Shown here: positions 19,567 to 28,533 of the stretch, piece by piece | Layout: the number at the start of each line of letters is the position of its first letter | How positions within the stretch are numbered: position 1 is the first letter of the stretch | NCBI GenBank assembly: GCA_028698585.1 | Contig: JAQVWG010000002.1 | Location: forward strand, 1-64,000 | Length of the DNA: 64,000 nucleotides | Source: Clostridia bacterium | Lineage (GTDB): Bacteria > Bacillota > Clostridia > Christensenellales > CAG-314 | Direction: 5' to 3' | Notes under the pieces: generated by a model | Database searches by the model: none | What the model was told of the DNA's origin: nothing | Seen by the model: the letters and a program-made list of their open reading frames with translations, nothing else | Program-made: the position numbers and the translations under genes

Positions 19567-20256
19567 CTGAATACCGTTATTCGAAAGGACAGAATTACGA
19601 TAGTATACTTTACGGTGATTACGTAGAACACAAGGACAATAGTTACGCACCTGTGCCAGTTTGCCTGTATATGAGCCAGATGCTATTGCTATCTTGAACG
19701 GCAACATATAATGGGTTACACATGCAATTACCAATAATATTCATCATGTAGTATTGACTAATAATTAACTGGCAGACAGCTAAGTAATTACACTATCAAA
19801 GTGAATAAACAATAATAATACTCTATCTCTTTATTTGGGGATAGAGTATTTTTGATGGAATATAATTAATTGTTTAGCGCCTAATCTGAGCGTTGATTAC
19901 GGCATAGAGTAAGCGAGGGGCTAACGCCGTTTAATGAGTATGCGCCTATTCTATAGCCATTCACTCTATAACAGTCAAGACATCAAACGATTGTAGCGCG
20001 ATAATAAATGATTTCCACACCGTACGCCTATCTACTATAGCGAGGGGTAATGGCTTAAGCAAGGGAGCAAGTCTATCCTACGTATCGATTATACGTATAT
20101 AGTGTGGTGTAATGCTACGTGAGCGTATAAGCCTGTTTTTGCACCGTTTATCACTGTAAATAGCAGTCAAGACATCAACGCTAGTAGTGCGAGTTGAGCT
20201 ATGCGTGCTAATAATCTGATAATAGGGCTCAGTCTACACGTGATTAAGTTAATACG
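19567..20256. other. Spacer with terminator and weak repeats, no gene
   Basis: About 690 bases between the convergent potD and ABC-FtsX genes. After the potD terminator it holds imperfect direct repeats: a cagtcaagacatcaa element at 19972 and 20164 (192 bases apart) and an agcgagggg element at about 19912 and 20039. No open frame with a ribosome binding site was found. Confidence 0.55.
19818..19853 (+). terminator. Rho-independent terminator of the pot operon
   Basis: atactctatc (19818-19827) pairs with gatagagtat (19840-19849), 12-base loop, followed by a run of five T. Confidence 0.85.
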
Positions 20257-22875
20257 CTACTCAGTCCTGAGAGCAACAACAGGATCCTTCTTGGCTGCGA
20301 TTCTGCTAGGAATAATTCCTGCTATTATTGTCAGCGTGAAACTGATTACGACTAGGCACAATGCATGCCACGGGTTAAGTACGGCAATATTAGATATACC
20401 TTTAACAAGAGCTTTGAGTATCAGATTAATCGGTATTGTGAATAGATAAGCAACTAGCACGCCCAACAGTCCCGACGTAGCACCAACCATAAACGATTCA
20501 GCCAAAAACAGTGTAGATATATCCTTCTTTCTTGCGCCTAGACTTCGTAATACACCTATCTCCCTTGTCCTCTCCACGACGGACACATAAGTTATGATAC
20601 CTATCATCAGCGAAGAAACGACAAGCGAAATAGATGCGAACGCTATTAATACGTAACTTATACCATCTATCATTATCCCCAATGACGCCATGAACACACT
20701 CATCAAGTCAGTAAACAGCACTTGGTCTCTTTCGCTGACAGACTTGTTATATGCATCCAACATATTAAGTATCTCTGTTTTGCTATTGAAATCCTTAGGA
20801 TAGATATATATACTAGATGGATTTACTGATATACCCATTAAGCGCTCGAACTCTTGCCATTTCTCTATGCGCTCGATTGCCTTGTTATAATCACCCAACC
20901 AGACATTCTGTTCTTCTGTCGACAGTCCGTCAGGCATTGTCGAATCCGACAGAGTTATCTCCTCAGCGGTTGGTTTTCGATAGTTGGTGGGGGACAGTGC
21001 ATAATCATTGGTAATATCGTTCCATACTAGTTTATTATATGTTACTTTGGTTACAGTTGAATCAGCAATCTTAGTCATCAAGTCGCTCTGTTGATTGAGC
21101 TTAATCAATTCATCTATCAGCATCGGAGTGTAGACCAGACCAGTTGAGAACCTCGGTTGGACTGCATCTACATCGTTACGTATAATGGCAGTAATAGTAA
21201 CCGAGATTGTGCCGAGCGCGTTATTGTCATACAGAGTTTGATAGTCGGCTGGCATAGAAGGGCTGATGGTCAAGGTGTTACCGCTCTGAGTTGCAGAATA
21301 GAATGCATCTGGGTGCGCAATTCTCATTTCTTTGCCCAAAAAATCGTTAACGGTTAACCCTTGCTCAATCTGTTCTTCGGTAAATCCGAATGATTCCAGT
21401 ACCGAATCACTTACCTCGTTGTTTTTATCTACCACCAATGCTATCTCGTCATACTGACTGGGAAACACACCTGCCAATACGTCATAGTTGTCATTAATGA
21501 ATTGTTGATTCTTGAATAATTGTTGCCAGTTGAGTACTCTGTCCCAGCCTGTATAGAACTCGGCTTGATACTCAAGTAGTTTTTCGAAGTCGAGTGATGT
21601 CAATAATTCTGTTACAGAGTTCTTAAATACGTACAGTAATCGTACATTGTCCGTTGTGTCATCTAGACCGTCGTAGTATAATAGGTTGAAATCCATAGAG
21701 TAGTTATAAACAATCGTGTTGTATAACTCAGGTGATATTTGACTCAAATAATCTAGGTATTGCTGAGAAAAAATATTGGTGTGTGTACCTTGACTGACGG
21801 TACTGCCCACGTCCTCTAGCGCACTACTCTGCGATTTAATGCCTGTTTGATAGATGTCCTGATAACTTTCCTTATCCTCATTCTCTTTCATTATCTGGTT
21901 GTTGACCTCTCGCATATCAGTTGCGCTGGTCTTATTGATAGATGTGTATAGCGTTATGGGGAAACTGCCCATACTTTCGTCCTGTAGTCGAATGATATAT
22001 AGGTTGAACCCGTTAGATACGGCCAACACAAGCGCAATGCCTATGATACCTATACTGCCCGCTAAACTAATCATAAAAGTTCGAGTTCTCTTGCTTAATA
22101 GGTTACGTAGACTCAACTTAAAACAGGTAGAGGTCTTCATTTTGACCTTGGACTTGGGCAATTCGTTAGGTAAATCCTCCGGCGGTTGATAGGGGGCAGA
22201 ATCGCCAGTAATCTTGCCGTCTAATAACGTAATGATTCGTGTACTGTATTGTTGTGCAAGCTCGGCATTGTGAGTAACCATAATAACGAGTTTTTCCTTA
22301 GATATCTCTTTGAGCGTGTCTAGTACTTGTGCACTGGTAACAGAGTCCAGTGCACCCGTAGGCTCGTCTGCCAGTATAATATCTGGCTCGTTCACCAGTG
22401 CCCTCGCGATTGCAACTCTCTGCATCTGACCACCTGACAGTTGATTAGGGTGCTTACGCATTTGGTCTGCCAAACCAACCTTAGCAAGTGCGTTCTTTGC
22501 TCTATCTACTCTCTCTCTGTGTCCAAGCCCTGCTAATGTCAACGATAATTCAACATTTTCCAGCACTGTCTGGTGTGGAATCAAGTTATAGTTCTGGAAA
22601 ACGAATCCAACGGAGTTATTGCGATATCCGTCCCAGTCCTTATCCGTAAAGTTAACTGTGGAAATGCCGTTGATTGATAGGTCGCCTTCGCTGTATTTAT
22701 CCAGTCCGCCTATGATATTGAGCAGTGTAGTCTTGCCACATCCAGAAGGACCCAGTATGGACACGAACTCGCTCTTGCGAAAGCTAGTATTGATACCATT
22801 AAGCGCGACAATCTGCTGTGGATTTTTTTTGTCGCCTATCTCGTACTTCTTAGTTATGTTAGATAGTTGAAGCAT
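20257..22875 (-). CDS. ABC transporter ATPase fused to FtsX-type permease
   Basis: An 872-residue fusion. Residues 1-225 are an ATPase of the LolD/MacB type (GPSGCGKTT near residue 42, signature LSGGQMQR, Walker B IILADEPTGALD). After a linker a first transmembrane helix (ISLAGSIGIIGIALVLAVSNG, near residue 270) leads into an external domain of about 400 residues, then the FtsX core with three helices and the YVSVVERTREIGVLRSLGARKKDI motif. Such fusions act in export or in sensing and removal of antimicrobial peptides or lipids rather than import. The external domain has no family I recognise. The start is preceded by GAGGTG on the minus strand. The gene stands alone and has its own promoter; no two-component system is adjacent. 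Confidence 0.92.
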   Translation of the reverse strand: MLQLSNITKKYEIGDKKNPQQIVALNGINTSFRKSEFVSILGPSGCGKTTLLNIIGGLDKYSEGDLSINGISTVNFTDKDWDGYRNNSVGFVFQNYNLIPHQTVLENVELSLTLAGLGHRERVDRAKNALAKVGLADQMRKHPNQLSGGQMQRVAIARALVNEPDIILADEPTGALDSVTSAQVLDTLKEISKEKLVIMVTHNAELAQQYSTRIITLLDGKITGDSAPYQPPEDLPNELPKSKVKMKTSTCFKLSLRNLLSKRTRTFMISLAGSIGIIGIALVLAVSNGFNLYIIRLQDESMGSFPITLYTSINKTSATDMREVNNQIMKENEDKESYQDIYQTGIKSQSSALEDVGSTVSQGTHTNIFSQQYLDYLSQISPELYNTIVYNYSMDFNLLYYDGLDDTTDNVRLLYVFKNSVTELLTSLDFEKLLEYQAEFYTGWDRVLNWQQLFKNQQFINDNYDVLAGVFPSQYDEIALVVDKNNEVSDSVLESFGFTEEQIEQGLTVNDFLGKEMRIAHPDAFYSATQSGNTLTISPSMPADYQTLYDNNALGTISVTITAIIRNDVDAVQPRFSTGLVYTPMLIDELIKLNQQSDLMTKIADSTVTKVTYNKLVWNDITNDYALSPTNYRKPTAEEITLSDSTMPDGLSTEEQNVWLGDYNKAIERIEKWQEFERLMGISVNPSSIYIYPKDFNSKTEILNMLDAYNKSVSERDQVLFTDLMSVFMASLGIMIDGISYVLIAFASISLVVSSLMIGIITYVSVVERTREIGVLRSLGARKKDISTLFLAESFMVGATSGLLGVLVAYLFTIPINLILKALVKGISNIAVLNPWHALCLVVISFTLTIIAGIIPSRIAAKKDPVVALRTE

Positions 22876-22922
22876 GTGACACCTCGTATTTTGTCAATTA
22901 TCTATGTAGATTAATATAATAT

Positions 22923-22951
22923 ATTATAACACAAGCATAGTTATAATGCAA
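22923..22951 (-). promoter_or_regulatory. Promoter of the ABC-FtsX gene
   Basis: On the minus strand TTGCAT (22951-22946) and TATAAT (22928-22923) are separated by 17 bases, about 50 bases before the start codon. Confidence 0.65.
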
Positions 22952-23070
22952 TATACTTGATAGTTCTCATTCTTGCGTAGTGGTTAATAGGTAGTTTTTT
23001 TCAAAAAACAGTAGTATTAATGCCCAAAGTATGCTAAAATATTGCCATTAAATAACGTTTAGAGGTGTGC

Positions 23071-24111
23071 ATGGAAACTATTATGTCCAAGGAGATTTAT
23101 TCTCAAAGTGTACTGCTGAATCGTACCTATGCCACCAACTTAGCACTGGCACAGGAACTAGCCCAAATAATCAAAGACAGGAACATTCGGCATATAGTTA
23201 TGGTCGCAAGGGGCAGTAGTAATAATGCCTGTATTTACTTCAAATACTTGTGCGAGATATTCGTAGGTATTACTGTTACTTTTGTACATCCGTCAGTTGT
23301 AACTGTCTATAATGGTAAACTCAACATGCAAGACTCAATGGTTGTAGGCGTTTCGCAGAGTGGTAGGGCAGTTGATGTCGGTATTGTACTAAACGTCGCT
23401 CGTAGTCAGGGTGCCATTACTGTAGGTATTACCAACGACCTAACTAGTCCTATTGCACTTAATACTATGTATAGCTTCTACCTAGATGTCGAGCAGGAGC
23501 AAGCACTGCCAGCAACCAAGTCTTATACTGCAGAGATGTTAGTATTATATATGATTGTAAGAGCCTTAATGGATGACAACTGCACCATACCTACTAATCT
23601 GCCTGAACTTAAGCCGATGTTAGATAAGGTGTACAACCTGCGAGAGGATATGCGCGCAATTGCGCAACAATTCGCTACCGTACAAGATATGATTGTATTG
23701 TCGAGAGGGATATGTTTAGGTGTGGGCAGAGAGATAGCACTCAAACTTCAAGAGACGTGTTTCATTCCTGCTCAATCATTCGCCATATCTGACTTCTATC
23801 ACGGTCCCATTGCTATGCTCAACGAGAAGATACCAGTCCTAATTGTTGCAAGTAATGATATTACCATTGCCGATGTATCCAGTTTGATAGATATGCTTAA
23901 ACCGACAGGGTGTAATATAACAATATTTACGCCCAACACCCTAATAGCCAATAAATGTGATAACTCCATAATTGTGCCTTGTGTAGACGATATGTTGACG
24001 CCCATTGCCCTTGCAGTAGCAGGACAAATGTTCGCACTATATGTATCGAATAGTAAGGGACTTAATCCTGACAGCGTGCGTAGGTTATCCAAGGTAGTAA
24101 TTACTAAATAA
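23071..24111 (+). CDS. SIS-domain sugar isomerase/deaminase (GlmS-isomerase-like)
   Basis: A soluble protein of 346 residues with two SIS sugar-phosphate folds, like the isomerase half of GlmS. The first fold shows ARGSSNNACIYFKYL and GVSQSGRAVD, the second SRGICLGVGREIALKLQETC and SDFYHGPIAML. It lacks the glutaminase domain, so it more likely works as a glucosamine-6-phosphate deaminase (NagB-II type) or a related amino-sugar isomerase. AGAGG lies just before the ATG at 23071; a second ATG at 23083 is also possible. Downstream lie a hexosaminidase and phosphofructokinase, which supports a role in feeding amino-sugar phosphates to glycolysis. The substrate is inferred. Confidence 0.87.
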   Translation: METIMSKEIYSQSVLLNRTYATNLALAQELAQIIKDRNIRHIVMVARGSSNNACIYFKYLCEIFVGITVTFVHPSVVTVYNGKLNMQDSMVVGVSQSGRAVDVGIVLNVARSQGAITVGITNDLTSPIALNTMYSFYLDVEQEQALPATKSYTAEMLVLYMIVRALMDDNCTIPTNLPELKPMLDKVYNLREDMRAIAQQFATVQDMIVLSRGICLGVGREIALKLQETCFIPAQSFAISDFYHGPIAMLNEKIPVLIVASNDITIADVSSLIDMLKPTGCNITIFTPNTLIANKCDNSIIVPCVDDMLTPIALAVAGQMFALYVSNSKGLNPDSVRRLSKVVITK

Positions 24112-24245
24112 CACATCGCTAACAACGTGATAACTCGCACAGCAGATTACGATGTCGAGTGCACAACCGTGTTTGATACCGAAGTGAATAAGTACTACTG
24201 CGCAACTGTTTTGTGGATAACAATGGTTGATAACCGAGAACACAC

Positions 24246-25874
24246 ATGAATAATAACAATATAATAGAGAGGTCGAATGTGTTGAACATCATACCAAAAC
24301 CTACTAAATGTATCCAGAGAGACGGATACTTTATCCTAGACAGACAGACCTGTCTGTTCGGCGACAGACAGTTGGAGCCTGCTGTTAAGCAGTTTAACTG
24401 GTTGATAAATAAGTGTCTTAACTACCGACTAGAATTGCATAAAGGTGATATTTACTTCGCTTTTGAGTCCACCATGTCGCCCTCTCAGTACGAGATATCG
24501 GTGGGTAACATTTCTATCCAGGTTAAGGCAGGCGGCGTCCTGGGGGCATTCTACGCCGTCGAAACGCTACGCCAGCTATTCGAGATGGATTTTGCATCTA
24601 ATGGAGCGCTTGTCTGCCCCTGCTGTTTAATTCAGGATAAACCGAGGTTTACACACCGTGGGTTATCACTAGACATAGCTCGCCACTTTTATAATAAAGA
24701 AGATATTAGTTTCATTATCGATCAACTGGCAAGACTTAAAATGAATGTGTTGCACCTGCACCTATGTGACGATCAGGGATTCAGAGTACAGATTGATAAG
24801 TACCCTCAACTCAATCAGATAGGTTCTTATCGCGAGGGCACGTCTAAACGCAATGGTACAGTCAAGTTTGACACCACTAAATATGGCGGATATTTGACCA
24901 AAATTGATGTGGCATACATCGTGGATTATGCACGCCGTAGAAATGTCGACATTATTCCAGAGATAGATATACCCGGGCACACAGTTGCTATGATAGCATC
25001 CTGTCCACAACTGTCATGTAAGGGTGAGCAGGTGCCTGTTAGCACACGCTGGGGTATCAGCAAGACTATATTGTGCGCCGGAAAACAATCTACGTATCAA
25101 TTCCTATATGACGTATTGGATGAGGTGTGTCAAATGTTCCCAAGCAGGTTGATACATCTAGGTGGTGACGAAGCGCCCAAAGATAGTTGGAAAACTTGTC
25201 CCGATTGTATGGCTAAACTCCAAGAGTTAGGACTACAGGATTATAAGCAACTACAAGCGTATATGTTCAATCAAATTGCGTCTTATTTATCCAAGAAGGG
25301 CAAGACCGTGATATGCTGGAATGACTGTCTGTCACCCATGCTTGACCAGAGAGTTATCGTACAGCACTGGACGAACAGGCTGATGAAATCGCCAATGCCT
25401 ACAATAGAGAATATCAACGGAGGACGCAAGGCTATCATCTCCCACTTTGACTATACATACTTCGATTATCCCTACTGCCGTACCCCACTGAGAAAAGTTT
25501 ACACCTATAATCCCATACTTAAGGGTATCAGTAAGGAGGGCGAGAAGAACGTAATTGGTATGGAATGCTGTCTGTGGACGGAGTTTATTGACAGTCGAGC
25601 CAAACTAGAGTTCAATCTGTTTCCCAGATTGCTTGCATTTGCAGAGAAATGCTGGTCAAGTAATGCAGATGACTATGATGACTATTTATCTAGGTCAAGA
25701 CAATATTACAGAGTGTTGGATAGACAGGGTATCAACTATGCTAGGAATATGGAGTATCGCAATGTAGACTTGATTAAGACAGCAAGATTCTTCCTAAGAG
25801 ACGCTAATGCAGAGTTTAATGCGCAACCAACGCCAGTAGTCGACATTAAAGAGTCGACGAGTGATAATCAATAA
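24246..25874 (+). CDS. GH20 beta-N-acetylhexosaminidase, cytoplasmic
   Basis: A glycoside hydrolase of 542 residues. Residues about 15-125 form the small GH20b domain (NIIPKPTKC start), and the catalytic barrel follows with HRGLSLDIARHF, HLHLCDDQGFRV and the catalytic pair in HLGGDEAPK (D308, E309). GH20 enzymes use substrate-assisted catalysis with the N-acetyl group and release GlcNAc or GalNAc from glycan ends. There is no signal peptide, so it should act on imported oligosaccharides inside the cell. The start has a poor ribosome binding site. Its stop lies 11 bases before the start of pfkA, which suggests co-transcription; the SIS protein lies upstream. Confidence 0.93.
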   Translation: MNNNNIIERSNVLNIIPKPTKCIQRDGYFILDRQTCLFGDRQLEPAVKQFNWLINKCLNYRLELHKGDIYFAFESTMSPSQYEISVGNISIQVKAGGVLGAFYAVETLRQLFEMDFASNGALVCPCCLIQDKPRFTHRGLSLDIARHFYNKEDISFIIDQLARLKMNVLHLHLCDDQGFRVQIDKYPQLNQIGSYREGTSKRNGTVKFDTTKYGGYLTKIDVAYIVDYARRRNVDIIPEIDIPGHTVAMIASCPQLSCKGEQVPVSTRWGISKTILCAGKQSTYQFLYDVLDEVCQMFPSRLIHLGGDEAPKDSWKTCPDCMAKLQELGLQDYKQLQAYMFNQIASYLSKKGKTVICWNDCLSPMLDQRVIVQHWTNRLMKSPMPTIENINGGRKAIISHFDYTYFDYPYCRTPLRKVYTYNPILKGISKEGEKNVIGMECCLWTEFIDSRAKLEFNLFPRLLAFAEKCWSSNADDYDDYLSRSRQYYRVLDRQGINYARNMEYRNVDLIKTARFFLRDANAEFNAQPTPVVDIKESTSDNQ

Positions 25875-25885
25875 TGGAGAGTTTA

Positions 25886-26845
25886 ATGAAAAAAGTAGCA
25901 ATATTAACCAGTGGTGGGGACGCACCCGGAATGAACGCCACATTGAGAGCTTTTACACGGTATGCCATAAGTAATAAACTGGAGGTAGTGGGAATAGAGC
26001 GTGGATATGAGGGACTCATTAACGGTAACCTTATACCACTGGCTCGCAGATCCGTATCGGACATATTGCAACGAGGTGGAACTATACTCAAGACTGCACG
26101 CAGTGTCGAGTTTACCACGTTTACTGGTAGACAGAAGGCATATAAGGTGCTTAAGGATAACGATATAGACGGCTTGTGTGTAATAGGTGGGGATGGCACT
26201 TTTCTAGGCGCCCAACTGCTTTCTCAGGAGTTTGGTTTCCCAGTTGTGGGTATCCCTGGCACGATAGATAATGACTTGGCTTATACTGACTTCTCCATAG
26301 GATTCGATACTGCTGTCAATACAGCGCTAGATGCAATTAATAAGATACGAGATACAATGACATCTCACGACAGGACATGTATTGTACAGACTATGGGGCG
26401 CAACTGCGGTGATATTGCACTATATGCTGGTATAGGCGGTGGTGCAGAGGCTATACTTGTACCCGAGATAGAGTACGATATTAACAGAATAGCCGATAAC
26501 GTTATAGCCAACCACAGGAAGGGTAAATCAAGCGATATTATAGTGGTAGCAGAGGGCGCAGGTAAAGCCGAAGAATTAGCTATCGTTCTCAAAGCGTTAA
26601 CTAAGGTGTCTATGCGCACAGTGGTGCTAGGATATATCCAGAGGGGAGGTTCTCCCACATTACAGGATAGACTACTGGGAGCCCAGTTCGGCGTGACAGC
26701 AGTCAAGGTGTTGCTTGACGGCGAGAGTAAGGTTGTAGGCATTAAGAATAACAGAATTATCACATTAGATATAACTACGGCACTAAGAAAAACCAAGAAG
26801 TTTGAAAAGAAGTTATACAATATCGCTAACACGTTGGCAGAGTAA
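25886..26845 (+). CDS. pfkA: 6-phosphofructokinase
   Basis: Cytoplasmic glycolytic enzyme of 319 residues, which is the usual bacterial length. It phosphorylates fructose 6-phosphate with ATP. Seen are LTSGGDAPGMN at the N-terminus, the ATP-site CVIGGDGTFLGA, and PGTIDNDL with the catalytic aspartates. The glycine after GGDG (GGDGT) fits ATP-dependent rather than pyrophosphate-dependent enzymes. The frame is open from an ATG at 25874, but that ATG is part of the GGAG ribosome binding site that serves the ATG at 25886. It follows the hexosaminidase gene closely and is likely expressed with it. Confidence 0.95.
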   Translation: MKKVAILTSGGDAPGMNATLRAFTRYAISNKLEVVGIERGYEGLINGNLIPLARRSVSDILQRGGTILKTARSVEFTTFTGRQKAYKVLKDNDIDGLCVIGGDGTFLGAQLLSQEFGFPVVGIPGTIDNDLAYTDFSIGFDTAVNTALDAINKIRDTMTSHDRTCIVQTMGRNCGDIALYAGIGGGAEAILVPEIEYDINRIADNVIANHRKGKSSDIIVVAEGAGKAEELAIVLKALTKVSMRTVVLGYIQRGGSPTLQDRLLGAQFGVTAVKVLLDGESKVVGIKNNRIITLDITTALRKTKKFEKKLYNIANTLAE

Positions 26846-26925
26846 TTGGCATAATTGTCAACGATTATGTATCAGCCTACAGTTGTCGAATTATGTCGCA
26901 CGGACACAGTTTTTTTGCAAATGTA

Positions 26926-26954
26926 TTGACATTCGAATGTGTATAACATATAAT
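26926..26954 (+). promoter_or_regulatory. Strong promoter of the HU gene
   Basis: Perfect TTGACA (26926-26931) and TATAAT (26949-26954) with a 17-base spacer, about 46 bases before the HU start; an AAAGGAG ribosome binding site follows. Confidence 0.9.
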
Positions 26955-27000
26955 CAAATTGTTATTGAGATAATAATTATCAAAGAAAGGAGAACAATCT

Positions 27001-27276
27001 ATGAACAAACAAGATTTTTTGAAGCTGTGGGCTGACAAGACAGGTATGACCAACAAGGCTGCCGGAGAGACATTCGAGGCTTTTGTTGATACTGTTGCAG
27101 AAGCACTAAAAAAAGACAAGAAAATCCAATTCATCGGTTTCGGCAATTTTGAGCTGAAGACAAAGCCTGCCAGAAAAGGCGTTCTCAATCCTCTGACCAA
27201 AAAAACTTATGATGTGCCTGCAAGTAATGCCCCTGCATTTAGAGTTGCTACCAAGTTCAAGGAGAGATTCAACTAA
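27001..27276 (+). CDS. hup: DNA-binding protein HU
   Basis: The small histone-like protein of 91 residues, a typical length. It binds and bends DNA as a dimer. Recognised parts are the N-terminal MNKQDFLKLWADKTGMTNKAA helix pair, the FIGFGNFELK core, and the arm segment ARKGVLNPLTKKTYDVPAS with the usual NP turn. A near-consensus promoter and an AAAGGAG site point to high expression, and codons are more even than in its neighbours. A terminator-like hairpin follows, so it is a single-gene unit. Confidence 0.97.
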   Translation: MNKQDFLKLWADKTGMTNKAAGETFEAFVDTVAEALKKDKKIQFIGFGNFELKTKPARKGVLNPLTKKTYDVPASNAPAFRVATKFKERFN

Positions 27277-27326
27277 ACAACTATTTCGCGCGTGCGATAT
27301 AATCCCCCGATTATTAACGAAGATGG

Positions 27327-27361
27327 GACTTGCTATATAATGGCGAGTCTCAAACTTTTTT
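27327..27361 (+). terminator. Terminator of the HU gene
   Basis: gacttgc (27327-27333) pairs with gcgagtc (27343-27349) with one G-U pair, followed by caaac and a run of T up to 27361. Confidence 0.65.
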
Positions 27362-27398
27362 CGCTATACTGTCCCAACAATGCCACTGACCAAAGTAA

Positions 27399-27427
27399 TT
27401 GACAATTAGTACAATAAGATGTACTAT
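27399..27427 (+). promoter_or_regulatory. Promoter and operator of the CsoR-type gene
   Basis: TTGACA (27399-27404) and TACTAT (27422-27427) with a 17-base spacer. A perfect 7-bp inverted repeat, tagtaca (27407-27413) / tgtacta (27420-27426), fills the spacer and touches the -10 box, as expected for an autoregulatory operator. Confidence 0.65.
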
Positions 27428-27472
27428 AAGGCAGAAGTAGTTTATCATTTTGTGATAGGGGAGGTAAGAACA

Positions 27473-27745
27473 ATGAGTCATATAACTGATAATATAACTG
27501 ATATAGACACTAGACTGGCAACACTTGAGGGACACATCAAGGCAATCAGACAGATGGTTGACAGCGACAAGAGTTGTGATGACATACTGCTTCAACTAAC
27601 AGCCGTCAAGGGTGGCATAGATCAACTGTCCAAGTTAATACTCATTTCGCACGCATCTACGTGTGTTAAGAGCGCTATACAGAATAACGATTTAGTTGAG
27701 TATGAACATTTCGTAGAAGTGCTCAAAAAATACATTAATAAGTAA
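27473..27745 (+). CDS. CsoR/FrmR-family metal-sensing repressor
   Basis: A helical repressor of 90 residues of the DUF156 family. The Cu(I)-site residues of CsoR are present with the exact spacing: C35, H60 and C64. The sequence around them (LEGHIKAIRQMV, SCDDILLQL, ISHASTC) is standard. Members respond to copper, nickel, sulfane sulfur or formaldehyde; the Cys-His-Cys set allows copper but does not prove it. GGGGAGG lies before the ATG at 27473; an upstream in-frame TTG at 27419 falls inside the promoter and is rejected. No copper ATPase or chaperone lies next to it. It is probably autoregulated. Confidence 0.9.
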   Translation: MSHITDNITDIDTRLATLEGHIKAIRQMVDSDKSCDDILLQLTAVKGGIDQLSKLILISHASTCVKSAIQNNDLVEYEHFVEVLKKYINK

Positions 27746-27797
27746 CATTTTATTATATAATAATATTCAGTTGATTTCAACTGACGAGGTATAGCAT

Positions 27798-28346
27798 ATG
27801 GATAGAGTATTACAAGTGAACATTGCTGGGGTCACTGCAGAATTACCAATAATACCTTTGCCGTCAGGCATTAGCATCGCATTCTTTAACTTACACGGCG
27901 CGCAAAAATTGACAGAGCATTGTGCACAAGCGCTAGCACCGCTGGTTGCTGACTGCGACTGCTTGTTTACACCAGAGAGCAAGGCATTACAACTGACGCA
28001 CTGTATAGCGCGCATACTGGGACATGATTATTATGCAGTAGCCAGAAAGACCAAAAAACTATATATGCAGGACGGCATTGAACAGATAATTAATTCTAGT
28101 ATCACCACCGGTCAAGTGCAAAAATTGTATGTGTCTAGGCACGATGTTGAATTAATGAAGGGCAAGAGAGTGGCCATTATAGATGACGTTGTTAGTACCG
28201 GCAACAGTTTGGCGGGCTGTGAAGAACTGGTCAGGAAGGCAGGTGGCATAATTGTTAAGAAGGTATTCGTACTGGCTGAAGGTGACGCAGTCAACAGGGA
28301 TGATATAGAGTTTTTGGCAAGTATACCCATTCTTAAGAGTGAGTAA
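27798..28346 (+). CDS. Phosphoribosyltransferase (adenine/xanthine type)
   Basis: A soluble enzyme of 182 residues of the purine phosphoribosyltransferase family, which joins a base to PRPP in salvage. The PRPP loop reads AIIDDVVSTGNSL near residues 126-138, and the hood region is consistent with the Apt/Xpt group (FTPESKALQLTHCIARILG, as in Apt's acidic-rich N-terminal lobe). The DGIEQIINSSITTGQ segment is the flexible loop. GACGAGG precedes the ATG. It lies 52 bases after the CsoR-type gene and ends at a terminator. Which purine is used cannot be told. Confidence 0.85.
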   Translation: MDRVLQVNIAGVTAELPIIPLPSGISIAFFNLHGAQKLTEHCAQALAPLVADCDCLFTPESKALQLTHCIARILGHDYYAVARKTKKLYMQDGIEQIINSSITTGQVQKLYVSRHDVELMKGKRVAIIDDVVSTGNSLAGCEELVRKAGGIIVKKVFVLAEGDAVNRDDIEFLASIPILKSE

Positions 28347-28366
28347 CTATACAACACACTAATAAT

Positions 28367-28398
28367 AATGCAATGACTATGCCATTGCATTTTTTTTA
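28367..28398 (+). terminator. Rho-independent terminator
   Basis: aatgcaatg (28367-28375) and cattgcatt (28383-28391) with a 7-base loop and a run of eight or nine T. Confidence 0.9.
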
Positions 28399-28533
28399 AT
28401 TAAGGAACATAGATGATTATGTCAGTACTCGACGTTAATTAAGTGCTATTGACAGGTTGATATGCTTGACAGACACATGTACAAGAACAACCATATCTCT
28501 ATATACACAACTGATAAGGAATAATTAAGGACA

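Noticed and set aside
22876-23070. glmS-type ribozyme or riboswitch before the SIS gene
   Set aside because: The gap is only about 195 bases, is shared with a divergent promoter, and shows no recognisable conserved core.
26365-26832. 155-codon minus-strand frame opposite pfkA
   Set aside because: It is the shadow of a conserved gene and has no features of its own.
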